Below are positions 6,186-12,217 of a stretch of 12,217 bases of DNA, piece after piece. Position 1 is the first letter of the stretch. Each line of letters begins with the position of its first letter. The translations under genes were made by a program, and so were the position numbers. The notes beneath the pieces are model-generated. The model worked only from the letters and a program-made list of their open reading frames with translations. It had not been told where the DNA came from and did no database searches. This stretch comes from Treponema sp. (lineage in GTDB: Bacteria > Spirochaetota > Spirochaetia > Treponematales > Treponemataceae): contig JAEDJA010000042.1 in NCBI GenBank assembly GCA_016296575.1, positions 1 to 12,217 on the forward strand, in the 5' to 3' direction.

Positions 6186-6317
6186 GGGGCTGTCCCAAGT
6201 AGCGCTCATTGAGCCCGTCGAAATGACTGCTACACTAAATGTGGTGGTTTCGACCCTTCGACATGGCTCAGGGACCGTAAACTCAACCACCGTATTGCAA
6301 ACTTATTGGACAGCCTC
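6186..6317 (+). mobile_element. Composite MITE-like inverted-repeat element, 132 bp
   Basis: The ends are GGGGCTGTCC (6186-6195) and GGACAGCCTC (6308-6317), inverted repeats with one mismatch, resembling the tips of several IS families. It shares three blocks with the reverse complement of the element at 11960-12025: GGGGCTGTCCCA, ATGACTGCTACACTAAATG (6223-6241, 19 of 19) and a 27-base block at 6289-6315 with one mismatch. Relative to that shorter copy it carries extra sequence at about 6198-6222 and 6242-6288. The extra parts pair with each other (TGAGCCCGTCGAA at 6210-6222 and TTCGACATGGCTCA at 6257-6270). They include a CCCTTCGACATGGCTCAGGG palindrome-type motif of a kind found dispersed in many bacterial genomes. 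No transposase is present. It fills the gap between convergent genes, stopping two bases before the ABC stop codon, and may act as a terminator. Confidence 0.75.
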
Positions 6318-6319
6318 TT

Positions 6320-8149
6320 TTAATTATAGTTTCCAGCTTGAGTGTGCCACATTTGGGCGTATTTTCCGTTTTGAGCAAGGAGCTGGGCGTGAGTTCCTTC
6401 TTCAATAATTTTACCTTGTTCCAACATGATTATGCGGTCGGCGTCTCGGGTTGTGGAAAGTCGGTGAGAAATATAGAAGACTGTTTTTCCTTTTGCGGCG
6501 GTTTCCATTGCTTTGTTTAATTCGTATTCTGCAATTGGATCAAGGGCGCTGGAAGGTTCGTCCATAATTAAGATTTGGGCATCTTTGTAAAATGCTCTGG
6601 AAATGGCAACTTTTTGACTTTCGCCACCAGAAAAATCTACGCCTTTCTTGTCGAATTCTGTTGTAACTTGGGTAAAAAGTCCATCTTCCAATTTGTTTAA
6701 TTTTTCTTCAAACCCAGAATTAAATAATGCCGATTTTATTTTGTCCATTTTTTCTTCAAGCTCGTCTTCTTGCAAATGATCCATTACAACATTTTCTGCC
6801 AAAGTGGCTCCAAACATCTGGAAGTCCTGGAAAACAACACCAATTAATCGTCTGTAATCTGCGGAATTATATTCATTTATGTTGTGATTTTTGTAAGAAA
6901 TTGTTCCCGAAGTTGGATCGTATAATCGCATTAGCAATTTGATTAAAGTTGTTTTTCCCGCTCCGTTGTAGCCTACAATTGCAATGTGTTCGCCTTTTTT
7001 TACTTTTAAATTAATGTTGTTTAAGATTGATTTTCCATCCTCTGTGTATTTAAAAGTAACATTTTTAAGTTCCAAATCTCCATCTGCTGCAGGAATTGCA
7101 ATTCCATCTGTTTTTGTGAGCTTTGGTTCATTTTTTAAGAAAGTTTTAATTTTATCTGTAAACAAACTGTTTTCTTGTGCCAAAGGTCCAATTTGTGCAA
7201 ACATTCTCATACATCCCCGAAGCGAACCTGTTCTGTTAAACAAAATTACTGCATCGCTATAATTTAATGAATGAAGAATTGCGGCTTTGTAAACTAAATA
7301 TGTGATGTAAAGTGCGTCAATAATAAAATCCCCAACGGCATAATTTCTTGAAAACATCAGTCCAACGCGTTTTTTTGCAATTTTTTTATGTTCATTGATG
7401 ATATTATCATTTGCTTCTTCGAATTCCTGTTCTAATTTTGTTCCTGTGTTTGGATGAAGTCTTAATTCTTTTGCGTAATCCTTAAGGTAAAACACGCGGC
7501 TAATGTAATCCCGCTTTCGCATGTGAGGATTTATATCTACACGGTTTTGATAATTGATTTTGTTTAATTTTATAGAAACAACAAATTGTAAAACAAAAGA
7601 AATTGTAACAAAAAGAATTCCTGCTGGGTCCAAAACTAAATAGAAAATTCCTGTTGTAAACAAGACTGTAATTGCTTGAATTGTAACATTCAACATGTTC
7701 AAAAATCTGTCGATTGTTTTTTCTGCTTCGGAAACGCCAAGTACAAAATCATTATAATAAGAAGGATTATCGTAACAAGTTAAATCGATTTCGCTTGCTT
7801 TTTGGTACATTTGTTCTTTTAATGCTTTGTATAATTTTGGTTTGTATTTATATTGCATTCCATAGATAAAAAATCCGTCTGGAATAATTTGTATAATATT
7901 AATTAAAAGAATAATACCAATGTAAAGCAGGGCTTTTGTAAATGGTTGTTGGAATTCTGCACATTGTAAAACATACCGAATGCCCAAAACGTGTTCCATA
8001 AAAATTACCATTTGATAGCGGAAAGGATCGTACAAATAGTAAATCATAAATCCTGGGCAAGTTTTAAAACACAACTTCCACAAAAAAAGCTGATTTTTTA
8101 ATACATCCTTAAATTTTGATTTATTTTGATTAACATTTTTATTTTTCAT
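6320..8149 (-). CDS. ABC exporter half-transporter (membrane domain + ATPase), second gene, 609 aa
   Basis: This is a fused membrane and ATP-binding subunit of the type IV exporter class (formerly type I). The membrane domain (about 25-320) has several hydrophobic segments (ALLYIGIILLINIIQII, ITVLFTTGIFYLVL, ILFVTISFVLQFVVSI). The ATPase has Walker A GYNGAGKTT (393-401), a Q-loop VFQD (439-442), the signature FSGGE (506-510), Walker B ILIMDE with its catalytic Glu, SSALD and the H-loop YISHRLS. It probably pairs with the preceding gene as a heterodimer, because both are the same size and alike and are coupled: the stop of one and the ATG of this one overlap as TAATG, with AAGGA just upstream. 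A GTG at 8158 is an alternative start. No peptidase C39 domain and no small peptide gene is visible, so the cargo is unknown (peptide, lipid or drug). Confidence 0.9.
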   Translation of the reverse strand: MKNKNVNQNKSKFKDVLKNQLFLWKLCFKTCPGFMIYYLYDPFRYQMVIFMEHVLGIRYVLQCAEFQQPFTKALLYIGIILLINIIQIIPDGFFIYGMQYKYKPKLYKALKEQMYQKASEIDLTCYDNPSYYNDFVLGVSEAEKTIDRFLNMLNVTIQAITVLFTTGIFYLVLDPAGILFVTISFVLQFVVSIKLNKINYQNRVDINPHMRKRDYISRVFYLKDYAKELRLHPNTGTKLEQEFEEANDNIINEHKKIAKKRVGLMFSRNYAVGDFIIDALYITYLVYKAAILHSLNYSDAVILFNRTGSLRGCMRMFAQIGPLAQENSLFTDKIKTFLKNEPKLTKTDGIAIPAADGDLELKNVTFKYTEDGKSILNNINLKVKKGEHIAIVGYNGAGKTTLIKLLMRLYDPTSGTISYKNHNINEYNSADYRRLIGVVFQDFQMFGATLAENVVMDHLQEDELEEKMDKIKSALFNSGFEEKLNKLEDGLFTQVTTEFDKKGVDFSGGESQKVAISRAFYKDAQILIMDEPSSALDPIAEYELNKAMETAAKGKTVFYISHRLSTTRDADRIIMLEQGKIIEEGTHAQLLAQNGKYAQMWHTQAGNYN

Positions 8150-9984
8150 TATGACCACATTCCTTGTTCTTGAACTGATGAGTCAGCTAAATAATTTTTT
8201 GCTTGTTTATTGTACATGTCTGCGTACAATCCATTTTTCTTCATTAATTCTTTGTGAGTTCCTTCTTCTTTTATTTTTCCCTGTTCCAAAAGAATGACGA
8301 AATCGGCATTTTTTACAGAAGAAAGTCTGTGGGAAATAAAAATCAATAAATTTTCTTTGCAAGATTTTAAGATGTTGTCGAAAAGCTGATATTCTGCAAT
8401 TGGGTCAAGGGCGCTAGAAGGTTCATCAAAAACTTTAATTGGACATTTTTTGGCAAAGGCTCTGGCAACAACAACCTTTTGGAATTCTCCGCCAGAAAAA
8501 ACAACACCGTCGTCATCAAATTCTTTTGTTAAAGTTGTGTTCATTCCTTTTTCCAGTGAAGAAACTTTTTCGTATACACCAGAAAGTTTTAGTGCGTCGC
8601 CGGCGATTTTTTCTTTTTGTGATTCTTCAACTTCTTCTCCAAGTAAAACGTTATCGGTTACAGACATGGAAAAAAGTTTGTTGTCTTGAAAAGCTGTTGC
8701 AAAGAGTGCTCTGTATTTTTGAAGATTATATTCTTTTATGTTTTTTCCGTTTAGTAAAATTTCTCCTTCTGTTGGGTCGTAAAATCGGAGTAAAAGCTTG
8801 ATTATTGTTGATTTTCCAGCTCCGTTATGACCAACTAAAGCGTAAGTTTTTGTTCCTTCAAGCTTCATATTCAAATTGGAAAGAACTTGCACATTTTTGT
8901 AAGAAAAACTGACATTTTTAAATTCGATTGATTCAATTTTTGAATCTGGAGTAATTCCATCGTAATCTTCTGGGATTTTTTCTTTGTATTCCATAAATGT
9001 TTTTAAGTAATCAACAAAAAGTCCGTTTTTAAAAGATTCTGTGATTGATTCTGTAAAGCCAATTAAAATCCAAGTTGTGGAAACCATCATACTTGTTAAA
9101 ACTGCCAGTTGCGCCAAAGTCATTGAATGGCTAACCAAAGTTCTGAAAGCTCCGTAAATCAAAACGCCTTCAAAAATAAAAGTGAATGTAAACATTACAT
9201 AAAGCCAGTGAAAAACAGCCGCCTTTAATGTGTATTTTTTTGTTACTTCGGCAAGGCCAAAAATGGCTTCCTTGTATTGTTTTTGTATTAATCTAAAAAC
9301 GTTTGTAAGGCGGATTTCTTTTGCGTATTCTTTTAAGTACATCACACGATTTATGTAGTCAATTTTGCGGTTGTGTGGGGCCATATCTTTGTTTCGGTTG
9401 TAATCAATTTTGCTGTTTACTCGTTTAAAAATGAAGTTTCCGATGAATGGGAACAAAATGAACAAAACTGAATATTTATCCACCTGGAACATAAACAAAA
9501 AGGCACAAACGCTGGCAATTGCACCAAAAATTACGCCAAAAAAGACTTCTACAGATTTTGCAAGATTAGTATCGGCGTCTTTTATGGCTAGTGTATATTT
9601 ATCATAAAAATCGCTGTCTTCAAAGCATTCAAGCTCTACGTTTCGAGCCTTTTTGAAGATTTTTTGATAAAGTTTTTTGTTTACTTGAGCATTGGCAATT
9701 GGAAAAACTTTTCCCTCTAAATAAGAATGATAAAGGGACATTGAAGCAAAAACAACAACTGTTACAATAATAAAAGTCATGATTGTAGAAAATGTTTTTT
9801 GAGTTTCTAAGGAGTTGATAACGTAACGCATAAAAAATGCTGAATAAAAAAGCCACTCAAAATATCCAAGAAATCGACTAAACGCCATGTGAAATACTAA
9901 ACTTGGGCTCATTTTCCACAAAAGCTTTAAAGCATAAATGTTGTTTTTTACTGCACTAATTCTTTTTTTATTTTTACTTTTCAT
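8149..9984 (-). CDS. ABC exporter half-transporter, first gene, 611 aa
   Basis: This is the partner of the next gene. Hydrophobic segments lie at about 35-80 (including TIMTFIIVTVVVFASMSLY), 145-185 and 260-310. The ATPase has Walker A GHNGAGKST (about 383-391), Q-loop AFQD, signature FSGGE (496-500), Walker B IKVFDE with the catalytic Glu, SSALD and H-loop FISHRLS. Both subunits keep consensus catalytic residues, so unlike many heterodimeric exporters there is no obviously degenerate site. I chose ATG at 9984 over an in-frame TTG at 10002 because the TTG overlaps the likely -10 region. There is no Shine-Dalgarno sequence. The upstream ATPase gene is co-directional, 73 bp away, and need not be in the same operon. 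Confidence 0.88.
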   Translation of the reverse strand: MKSKNKKRISAVKNNIYALKLLWKMSPSLVFHMAFSRFLGYFEWLFYSAFFMRYVINSLETQKTFSTIMTFIIVTVVVFASMSLYHSYLEGKVFPIANAQVNKKLYQKIFKKARNVELECFEDSDFYDKYTLAIKDADTNLAKSVEVFFGVIFGAIASVCAFLFMFQVDKYSVLFILFPFIGNFIFKRVNSKIDYNRNKDMAPHNRKIDYINRVMYLKEYAKEIRLTNVFRLIQKQYKEAIFGLAEVTKKYTLKAAVFHWLYVMFTFTFIFEGVLIYGAFRTLVSHSMTLAQLAVLTSMMVSTTWILIGFTESITESFKNGLFVDYLKTFMEYKEKIPEDYDGITPDSKIESIEFKNVSFSYKNVQVLSNLNMKLEGTKTYALVGHNGAGKSTIIKLLLRFYDPTEGEILLNGKNIKEYNLQKYRALFATAFQDNKLFSMSVTDNVLLGEEVEESQKEKIAGDALKLSGVYEKVSSLEKGMNTTLTKEFDDDGVVFSGGEFQKVVVARAFAKKCPIKVFDEPSSALDPIAEYQLFDNILKSCKENLLIFISHRLSSVKNADFVILLEQGKIKEEGTHKELMKKNGLYADMYNKQAKNYLADSSVQEQGMWS

Positions 9985-9990
9985 AGAGTA

Positions 9991-9999
9991 ATTGTAGCA
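9991..9999 (-). promoter_or_regulatory. Extended -10 promoter of the ABC operon, probably leaderless
   Basis: The leftward strand reads TGCTACAAT, an extended -10 (TGn plus TACAAT), and the ATG at 9984 follows after six bases. The expected start of transcription is then at or within a base or two of the A of ATG. The -35 position (CATACT at 17 bp) is weak, which suits an extended -10 promoter. Confidence 0.45.
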
Positions 10000-10057
10000 C
10001 AAAATTAGAATATAGTATGGAAAAATGTGTAGGGAAAAGTTTGTAAATTAAAAATAA

Positions 10058-11335
10058 TTAGTATATTTTTGGAGAAAGCTCGCAAGAAAGCCATTTCCAA
10101 ACTGGAATCACTTGGATTTTTACACCGTCCATGTTTAGTTCCTTTTCTTCTTCGTAAGTGATTATTACCAATTCCTTTGCTTCTTTTAGAGTTTTTGCAG
10201 CTTCTACAAGAGATTTTGTTTCTCTATCATCAAAAATATTTGTAATGGAATATGCTACTTGAATTGCAGTGCCAGTTTCTTCTATAAAAAAATCCACATC
10301 TAAGTTTTGAGATTTTAAATAATAAACGTTGCCTTTATAATTGTTCCATAAATTTATTGCCACAAGATTTTCTAACAAACGAGGTTCTTCTTTATTCAAA
10401 AAAAGATTTAATAAGCCATTGTCGTTAAAATAGTATTTTGGCGTAGTTTCTTTTTCTACAAATTTTGAAAAATAATTTTTAATTGTAAAAATCAAAAAAG
10501 ATTGTTTTGCATAACCAATATAATCTATAACAATATCTTTGCTTATTTTTACACCAATTGTTTTAAGTATGTTATGTAATTTTGAATAAGAAATTTCATC
10601 TTTCACAGATTCTGCTATTTTTTTCATCAAAAGTTGCAATCCATTAGGATTTCTTATTCCATTTCTAGCGGCAATATCACCCAACAAAACTTTTTGATAT
10701 ATGCTAGAAACATATTCTCGCTTATTTTGATATTTCAAAGCTTCTGGAAATCCTCCAAAATAAAAATATTCAGAAAATTCCCTTTTGATTTTTCCACTTT
10801 CTTTTGTACCAAAAATTGCTTTATCAGAAAAATCAATTTGTTTTGCTGTAAGAAACTCTGAAAAATTATATGGTGTAATATATTTTGTTAAATATCTTCC
10901 ACCCAAACGATTTTCAATTTCTTGGGAAAGCATTTTTGCGTTGCTTCCTGTAATAAATGTGTGCTCTTTGGAATCTGCCATACGGCGGGCAAATTTTTCC
11001 CACCCTTCAATATTCTGAATTTCATCCAAAAAGAAATATCCTGTTTTATCAGTCAATTCTGCTTGCACAGAAAGTAAATCATTAAAATCATTTAGAGAAA
11101 ATTCAGCAAGACGTTCATCTTCAAAATTTATGTAAATAATTTGCTTCCATTCAATTCCTTTTTCAACAAGATCTTTTACAATTTTATATAGCAATGTTGA
11201 TTTTCCAGCTCGACGTAATCCAATAAGAACATAATTTGCATTTAGATCAAAATCATAATCACGAGGAACAATATTTGTTTTTTTTATTATTTCATGTTGA
11301 TCAAAAATAACTTCTTTTAGAATATCATGATTCAT
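10058..11335 (-). CDS. AAA (AAA_14) ATPase with DUF4143 C-terminus, 425 aa
   Basis: This belongs to the large ATP-binding protein family COG1373. Seen: Walker A GLRRAGKST (39-47), Walker B YFFLDEIQN (100-108), the sensor TGSNAKML (129-136), RLGGRYLTKYITPYNFSEFL, a FYFGGFPEAL box, a winged-helix-like middle part (YSKLHNILKTIGVKIS) and a C-terminal DUF4143 part with ENLVAINLW, NLDVDFFIEE and IQVAYS. The nuclease-like fold normally has D...(E/Q)xK. Here the Lys position reads Ala (QVAYS), so nuclease activity is doubtful. The cellular role of the family is not established. The ATG at 11335 has AGAGG upstream at good spacing. The region before it carries three palindromes at 33-bp intervals that could control it. 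The gene is divergent from the GNAT gene. Confidence 0.88.
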   Translation of the reverse strand: MNHDILKEVIFDQHEIIKKTNIVPRDYDFDLNANYVLIGLRRAGKSTLLYKIVKDLVEKGIEWKQIIYINFEDERLAEFSLNDFNDLLSVQAELTDKTGYFFLDEIQNIEGWEKFARRMADSKEHTFITGSNAKMLSQEIENRLGGRYLTKYITPYNFSEFLTAKQIDFSDKAIFGTKESGKIKREFSEYFYFGGFPEALKYQNKREYVSSIYQKVLLGDIAARNGIRNPNGLQLLMKKIAESVKDEISYSKLHNILKTIGVKISKDIVIDYIGYAKQSFLIFTIKNYFSKFVEKETTPKYYFNDNGLLNLFLNKEEPRLLENLVAINLWNNYKGNVYYLKSQNLDVDFFIEETGTAIQVAYSITNIFDDRETKSLVEAAKTLKEAKELVIITYEEEKELNMDGVKIQVIPVWKWLSCELSPKIY

Positions 11336-11355
11336 AAATGCCTCTTCTTATTTTT

Positions 11356-11454
11356 TGTCGTTTATAATAGACATCAATTACTATTTTTTGTCGACTATGC
11401 TCGACAAATACATTATTATATTATCGAATATACTCGACAGATATTCATTTGTCA
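11356..11454. repeat. Three 18-bp palindromes at exact 33-bp period, candidate operator array
   Basis: The copies are TGTCGTTTATAATAGACA (11356-11373), TGTCGACTATGCTCGACA (11389-11406) and TATCGAATATACTCGACA (11422-11439). The consensus is TGTCGAnTATnnTCGACA, a dyad with a six-base centre. The middle copy extends to TTTGTCGA...TCGACAAA. Starts are 33 bp apart, about three helical turns, so bound proteins would line up on one face. The spacers between palindromes also resemble each other (AT-rich, ATTA/TATT). The array fills the divergent ATPase/GNAT region and ends 20 nt before the ATPase ATG. There are too few units and no unique spacers for a CRISPR array. Confidence 0.7.
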
Positions 11455-11498
11455 ATCCTTTTCTTGCACTGACCAAAATAAAATTATAAACTTGAAAA

Positions 11499-11951
11499 AT
11501 GAACGTTATAATAAACGAAACAAGTATTCGCATAGCATCAAAAGAGGATGCAAAATCAATTAATGACATTTCAAAAAATGAATTAGGATATTCTGATTGT
11601 ACAGAATCTTTAGTCTTACAAAAACTTCAAAAAATAGATTTTGAAAACGAAGTTGTTTTTGTGGCAGAATATAAAAAGAAAGTGATTGGTTTTATTCACG
11701 CCCAAATTTATGATGTTCTATATTACGAAAGCATGGTAAATATTTTAGGTTTGGCTGTAGATTCAAAATTCACAAAAAATGGAATTGGTAAAGCTCTTAT
11801 GGCAAAAGTTGAAGAATGGGCAAAATCTAAAAACATAAAATTAATTCGTCTAAATTCTGGGGAAACCAGAACACAAGCCCACAACTTCTACAGAAACATT
11901 GGTTTTTCTGATGAAAAAATGCAATTACGATTTATAAAAAGTTTGATTTAA
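11499..11951 (+). CDS. GNAT-family N-acetyltransferase, 150 aa
   Basis: This is an acetyl-CoA-dependent acetyltransferase of the single-domain GNAT fold. The domain begins at about residue 10 (IRIASKEDAKSINDIS). Strand 4 with the acetyl-CoA loop is ILGLAVDSKFTKNGIGKALM (residues 82-101; pyrophosphate loop KNGIGK, matching the family Q/RxxGxG/A pattern with Lys in the first place). The C-terminal IRLNSGETRTQAHNFYRNIG and FS is the usual strand 5, helix and NFYRNIGF motif. Length is standard. Substrate is unknown; protein N-terminal, polyamine and antibiotic acetylation all remain possible. There is no Shine-Dalgarno sequence. TATAAA (11485-11490) lies eight bases before the ATG. An inverted-repeat element starts nine bases after the stop. 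Confidence 0.88.
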   Translation: MNVIINETSIRIASKEDAKSINDISKNELGYSDCTESLVLQKLQKIDFENEVVFVAEYKKKVIGFIHAQIYDVLYYESMVNILGLAVDSKFTKNGIGKALMAKVEEWAKSKNIKLIRLNSGETRTQAHNFYRNIGFSDEKMQLRFIKSLI

Positions 11952-11959
11952 AAAAAGAT

Positions 11960-12025
11960 GGGGCTGTCCAATAAGTTTGCATTACGGTCATTTAGTGTAG
12001 CAGTCATTACTTTTGGGACAGCCCC
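11960..12025 (-). mobile_element. Short MITE-like inverted-repeat element, 66 bp
   Basis: GGGGCTGTCC (11960-11969) and GGACAGCCCC (12016-12025) are perfect inverted repeats, and the pairing extends by AT on both sides (11958-12027). The inside, read leftward, matches the shared blocks of the 132-bp element at 6186 but lacks its extra hairpin insert. It lies directly after the GNAT stop. T-rich runs flank it on either strand (CTTTTTTT leftward at 11951-11957, a seven-T run rightward at 12039-12045), so it may serve as a bidirectional terminator. No coding capacity. Confidence 0.75.
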
Positions 12026-12155
12026 ATGACAGTTGTGATTTTTTTACCGCAACTCTACTCCCCGTAGATTTACTAATCTATTTCTTCTGATTACAATTTA
12101 ACTATAAAACAAAACAAAGCCCAGCGCGCAAAGGCAATGTAAACGGAGATAAAAA
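12026..12155. other. Intergenic region before the reductase gene
   Basis: There is no gene or RNA structure I can support. GGAG at 12145-12148 is the ribosome binding site of the next gene. A TATAAA-like hexamer near 12105 may belong to a promoter, but no convincing -35 is placed with it. Confidence 0.35.
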
Positions 12156-12217
12156 ATGAATATTCTTGTATTGAATGGAAGTCCAAAAGAAAAAAGCGAC
12201 ACAATGATTTTGACTCG
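12156..12217 (+). CDS. Flavodoxin-fold NAD(P)H-dependent oxidoreductase / FMN reductase, 5' end only
   Basis: Only the first 20 codons are present: MNILVLNGSPKEKSDTMILT. The first strand and its LNGSPK phosphate-binding loop followed by S-x-T are the hallmark start of NADPH-dependent FMN reductases and iron-sulfur flavoproteins, which bind FMN here. The ATG has GGAG eight bases upstream. The gene runs off the right edge, so the subfamily cannot be decided. Confidence 0.75.
   Translation, partial: MNILVLNGSPKEKSDTMILT

Noticed and set aside
6172..6408. A rightward frame of 78 codons across the inverted-repeat element
   Set aside because: It runs through the repeat and the 3' end of the ABC gene on the wrong strand, with no recognisable product.
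8439..8801. A 120-residue rightward frame inside the first ABC gene
   Set aside because: It is antisense to the conserved ATPase domain and its Leu/Arg/Lys-rich composition is typical of a shadow frame.
9985..10002. TTG at 10002 as the ABC gene start
   Set aside because: It lies upstream of the TGCTACAAT -10-like motif, so the TTG would not be in the transcript if that promoter is real. The ATG at 9984 begins the family-like N-terminus.
6320..10002. The ABC pair as a bacteriocin exporter with its peptide gene nearby
   Set aside because: There is no C39 peptidase domain, no small peptide gene and no modification or immunity gene in the window, so the cargo cannot be assigned.
11356..11454. 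The 33-bp period as a CRISPR array
   Set aside because: There are only three diverged units, the spacers are AT-rich and similar to each other, and no cas gene is near.
11381..11569. A 62-residue leftward reading frame with an 11-residue repeat (YLSSIFDNIIM, YLSSIVDKK)
   Set aside because: It is antisense to the GNAT start, has no ribosome site, and its repeat follows automatically from a DNA period of 33, a multiple of three.

Overview
The window is low-GC DNA (about one third G+C by eye) carrying plant-polysaccharide enzymes, an AraC-type regulator, an ABC exporter pair, a DUF4143 ATPase and several gene remnants. This suits a gut or rumen anaerobe. A Treponema-like spirochaete is my best guess, but no marker gene here proves it.

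Left part (1-1295) is a decayed zone. It holds a HicB-like antitoxin remnant with an in-frame stop (194-367), a long hairpin (391-449), the C-terminal stub of a nuclease-type AAA ATPase (457-750), an intact and much GC-richer MGMT-family DNA repair gene (755-1135), and a broken reading frame whose last codon overlaps the MGMT start.

Middle part (1296-6144) is a small glycan-degradation locus. A cytoplasmic GH43 enzyme with a CBM6-like tail and a GH5 gene run leftward. A divergent AraC regulator and a secreted GH5 enzyme run rightward. The left GH5 is the most unusual gene here: its N-terminus carries the last barrel segment of a GH5 fold and its C-terminus stops just after the nucleophile strand, so the barrel is encoded in circularly permuted order.

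Right part (6186-12217) starts with a composite terminal-inverted-repeat element between convergent genes. Two translationally coupled ABC exporter half-transporters and an AAA/DUF4143 ATPase follow, all leftward. Between the ATPase and a divergent GNAT acetyltransferase lie three palindromes spaced exactly 33 bp apart, probably an operator array. A second, shorter copy of the inverted-repeat element follows the acetyltransferase. The window ends in the first 20 codons of a flavodoxin-fold NAD(P)H/FMN reductase.

Three genes (GH43, first ABC gene, GNAT) lack a Shine-Dalgarno sequence but have a -10-like hexamer 6-8 nt before the ATG. Others (both GH5 genes, the ATPase, the reductase) have clear ribosome binding sites. 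Leaderless initiation may therefore coexist with the classical type.
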